Assembly: GCA_019749855.1 (NCBI GenBank)
Contig: JAIEPI010000038.1
Span: 1-7,641 of the forward strand
DNA from: Rickettsiales bacterium
Lineage (GTDB): Bacteria > Pseudomonadota > Alphaproteobacteria > Rickettsiales > UBA998
Direction of reading: 5' to 3'
Length of the DNA stretch: 7,641 bases
The number at the start of each line of letters is the position of its first letter. Positions within the stretch are counted from its first letter, which is position 1. The position numbers and the translations under genes were made by a program. This document shows positions 5,686 to 7,641 of this stretch, one piece after another. The notes under the pieces are model-generated. The model was not told where the DNA came from and did not search any database. It saw nothing but the letters and a program-made list of their open reading frames with translations.

Positions 5686-7167
5686 CTAACCGGCCCGCGC
5701 CTCAGGCGTGATGGGCAGGCCCAGCTCAGCGGCCAGTTTTTCTGGCAGCGCCTGCGCCCAGTAGGTGATACTGCCCGCACCCAGACAGATAATGAAATCA
5801 CCGGATTTTGCCTGCGCCGCTACCATCTCGGGCAACGCGTTCTCGCTCACCAGCGCTTCTACATGTTTATGCCCATGCCGGCGCAAACCCTCCACCAGCG
5901 CGTCTCGATGAATCCCCTCAATGGGTGATTCACCAGCGTTGTAAACATCGGCCACCAGCACCGTGTCTGCATCATTGAAGCAGGTGCAGAATTCCTCAAA
6001 CAAGTCACGCAGGCGGCTGTAGCGATGAGGCTGCACCACCGCGATGACTCGCCCGCCCGTCTCGCCCACGGCCTGCCGCGCACTCGCCAGCGTCGCAGCA
6101 ATCTCAACCGGATGGTGGCCGTAATCATCAATCACCGTAATGCCGCCCACTTCACCGGTTTTGGTGAAGCGCCGCTTGACGCCCTTGAAAGCGGCAAAGC
6201 CTTTGATGATTTGCTCCGGCGTGATTTTTAACTCCCGCGCCACAGTGATTGCCGCCAGCGCGTTTTGCACATTATGCCGCCCATGCATGGGTAAAAACAC
6301 ATCGGCGATGGTGGTCGTCTCTCCACTGTTGCGATCCTCACATTCCACATGGAAACGCTGGCCGCCCGCCTCGGTACGAATCTGCACGGCACGGATGTCA
6401 GCTTGTGGCGAAAGCCCGTAGGTGATGATGCGCCGATCCTGCGCTTTTGCCACTAGCGCCTGCACTTCGGGATGGTCAATGCACAGCACCCCAAACCCAT
6501 AAAAAGGAAGGTTATCGAGGAATTGCCGGAAGGCCGCGCGCACCCCATCAAAGGAGCCATAATGCTCCAGATGCTCGGGGTCGATATTGGTAATGACGGC
6601 GATGGTAATCGGCAGTTTGATAAAGGTGCCATCCGACTCGTCGGCCTCCACCACCATCCACTCCCCCGTGCCCAGCACCGCGTTGGTGCCATAGGCATTG
6701 ATGATGCCGCCATTAATCACCGTCGGCGCAAAGGCCGCCGCATCAAGCAAGGCGGCCGTGAGCGAGGTGGTGGTGGTTTTGCCATGCGTGCCCGCAATCG
6801 CAATCGACATTTTCAGGCGCATCAATTCAGCGAGCATCTCGGCGCGCCGAACCACGGGAATACGCCGCGCCCGCGCCTCCAGCACTTCGGGATTATCATC
6901 CTTCACCGCGGAAGAAATAATCACCACCGAGGCATCGCCGACATTTTCGCCGCGTTGCCCGATATGCACCACCATACCTTTGGCGCGCAAGCGCTCGACA
7001 TTATAGTTTTCCGATAAATCACTGCCCTGCACCTGATAGCCCAGATTGTGCAGAATCTCGGCGATACCGCTCATGCCGATACCGCCAATGCCCACAAAAT
7101 GCAGCATACCCACCTGCAGCGGCATGGTACGACCCAACGGCAGACGGCGGAGTGGCAAAGTAATCAT
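5686..7167 (-). CDS. murC: UDP-N-acetylmuramate--L-alanine ligase MurC
   Basis: MurC is the cytoplasmic ATP-dependent ligase that adds L-Ala to UDP-MurNAc, the first amino acid of the stem peptide. The 493-residue product shows the Mur ligase layout: an N-terminal UDP-binding Rossmann domain with HFVGIGGIGMSGIAE (23-37), the P-loop GTHGKTTTT (126-134, Lys130), DESDGTF (176-182), TNIDPEHLEHYG (193-204), HGRHNVQNA (295-303), and the C-terminal domain with DDYGHHP (347-353), QPHRYSR (379-385) and LGAGSITYW (462-470). The ATG at 7167 has no good Shine-Dalgarno; Met15 at 7125 would give an N terminus closer to the family norm and is a real alternative. It follows murG by 36 bp. Instead of leading into murB, it faces gene B tail to tail. 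Its stop codon region is one end of the local duplication. Confidence 0.96.
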   Translation of the reverse strand: MITLPLRRLPLGRTMPLQVGMLHFVGIGGIGMSGIAEILHNLGYQVQGSDLSENYNVERLRAKGMVVHIGQRGENVGDASVVIISSAVKDDNPEVLEARARRIPVVRRAEMLAELMRLKMSIAIAGTHGKTTTTSLTAALLDAAAFAPTVINGGIINAYGTNAVLGTGEWMVVEADESDGTFIKLPITIAVITNIDPEHLEHYGSFDGVRAAFRQFLDNLPFYGFGVLCIDHPEVQALVAKAQDRRIITYGLSPQADIRAVQIRTEAGGQRFHVECEDRNSGETTTIADVFLPMHGRHNVQNALAAITVARELKITPEQIIKGFAAFKGVKRRFTKTGEVGGITVIDDYGHHPVEIAATLASARQAVGETGGRVIAVVQPHRYSRLRDLFEEFCTCFNDADTVLVADVYNAGESPIEGIHRDALVEGLRRHGHKHVEALVSENALPEMVAAQAKSGDFIICLGAGSITYWAQALPEKLAAELGLPITPEARAG

Positions 7168-7203
7168 GGGATAACGCTCATAACTGTTGTGACATTTTTT
7201 AAT

Positions 7204-7641
7204 TCACGCGGCGCGCTCTGAAACAGATAACGCATCAACATTCATTGGCATTTTTGCCTTAAATCGTTGATCCTGCGCTGCATGCATCAGCACCAGATCC
7301 GCCAGTTTTTCCGCGGCCTCCGGCCTACCGTAAGCACGTGATGCCACAGCCGCTTTACCCAATGAGGCTGGCAGCCGCAAAAACGCCTCCAGCTTTGCGG
7401 CCAGTGCTTCCGGCGTGAACGCATCCTCCGGCATCAGCCACGCACCGCCCGCATCGTCAAGGGCTGACGCATTCGCGGTTTGATGATCATCAGCGGCGGT
7501 TGGATAAGGCACCAGAATGGCCGGACGCCCCGCACAGGTCAGCTCGGCCATGGTGGACGCGCCGGAGCGCGCAATCACCAGATGCGCCGCGGCCAGCCGT
7601 GCCGGCACATCGGCAAAAAACGGCGCCAGATCCGCTTGCAC
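7204..7641 (-). CDS. murG: UDP-GlcNAc transferase MurG, C-terminal part (5' end outside window)
   Basis: MurG is the peripheral inner-membrane glycosyltransferase (GT28, GT-B fold) that converts lipid I to lipid II by adding GlcNAc. Only the last 145 or so codons are present and the frame is open to the right edge; the GTG at the edge is an internal codon, not a start. The fragment holds the UDP-GlcNAc binding part of the C-terminal domain: ARSGASTMAEL (about 24-34), AGRPAILVPYP (37-47) and ADDHQTANA (50-58), which match the SR.GA.T.AE and P.....DHQ..NA signatures of the family. A family-typical stretch, PEALAAKLEAFL, follows, then a poorly conserved tail. The stop at 7204 is 36 bp before murC, so the two genes are probably co-transcribed. 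Confidence 0.95.
   Translation of the reverse strand: MQADLAPFFADVPARLAAAHLVIARSGASTMAELTCAGRPAILVPYPTAADDHQTANASALDDAGGAWLMPEDAFTPEALAAKLEAFLRLPASLGKAAVASRAYGRPEAAEKLADLVLMHAAQDQRFKAKMPMNVDALSVSERAA

Larger units (their letters stand above)
4833..5691. repeat. Tandem duplication, copy 2 (truncated TPR copy, spacer, gene B, murC end)
   Basis: Copy 2 of the direct repeat. It begins at ACCCGCTTGC (4833-4842), the same sequence as 3980-3989 in the TPR-like gene, and ends in the genuine murC stop region. At 4833-4835 the two copies share ACC, which reads as the junction microhomology. The blocks 5113-5193 and 5570-5691 pair with 4260-4340 and 4714-4835 without gaps. A full TPR gene at the left edge, a full murC at the right edge and truncated ends meeting in the middle is what a simple tandem duplication leaves. 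Confidence 0.75.

Noticed and set aside
6472..7017. Plus-strand open frame of 181 codons opposite murC, rich in His, Arg and Gly
   Set aside because: It overlaps the conserved MurC core in antisense, and its composition is typical of a shadow frame.

Overview
The window is a stretch of the division and cell wall (dcw) gene cluster of a Gram-negative bacterium, most likely an alphaproteobacterium. The evidence is the gene order murG-murC-murB-ddl-ftsQ-ftsA, all on the minus strand, and the protein motifs, for example the MurC motif GGIGMSG, the MurG motif RSGASTMAEL and the Ddl motif ETNTQPGMT. The genus cannot be told from the sequence. The core genes look moderately GC-rich. No rRNA, tRNA, CRISPR array, transposase or integrase is visible.

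Layout, right to left in the direction of dcw transcription: the C-terminal part of murG (7204-7641, cut by the window edge); murC (5686-7167); an unusual 2.3-kb insert; then murB (2409-3365), ddl (1428-2357), ftsQ (559-1419) and the N-terminal part of ftsA (1-555, cut by the window edge). MurG adds GlcNAc to lipid I, MurC and MurB act on the early UDP-muramic acid precursors, Ddl makes D-Ala-D-Ala, FtsQ is a divisome scaffold and FtsA anchors FtsZ to the membrane. The window therefore couples precursor supply to septum assembly.

The insert between murC and murB (about 3401-5685) is the notable part. It holds a minus-strand gene for a soluble TPR-like protein (3401-4108) placed 35 bp upstream of murB, and two plus-strand paralogous genes of unknown family, here called A (4201-4806) and B (5054-5662). 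Between A and B lies a 43-codon minus-strand relic (4830-4961) of the 5' end of the TPR gene. The pieces fit one event: a tandem duplication of about 855 bp running from inside the TPR gene to the murC stop codon. The junction is visible at about 4833-4835, where murC-end sequence passes into TPR-gene sequence through a short microhomology. Both copies keep a 92-bp divergent intergenic region of identical length, with matching short blocks that include a minus-strand TATAAT.

Proteins A and B are about 90% identical near the N terminus and 80% at the C terminus, but only about one third identical in the middle. At DNA level the N-terminal block is 94% identical while the adjacent spacer is about 52% identical, which suggests homogenised ends flanking a diversified core. 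No function can be assigned to A, B or the TPR protein from sequence alone. By position, the region upstream of the TPR gene is the likely promoter for TPR-murB-ddl-ftsQ-ftsA, because the plus-strand genes separate murB from murC.
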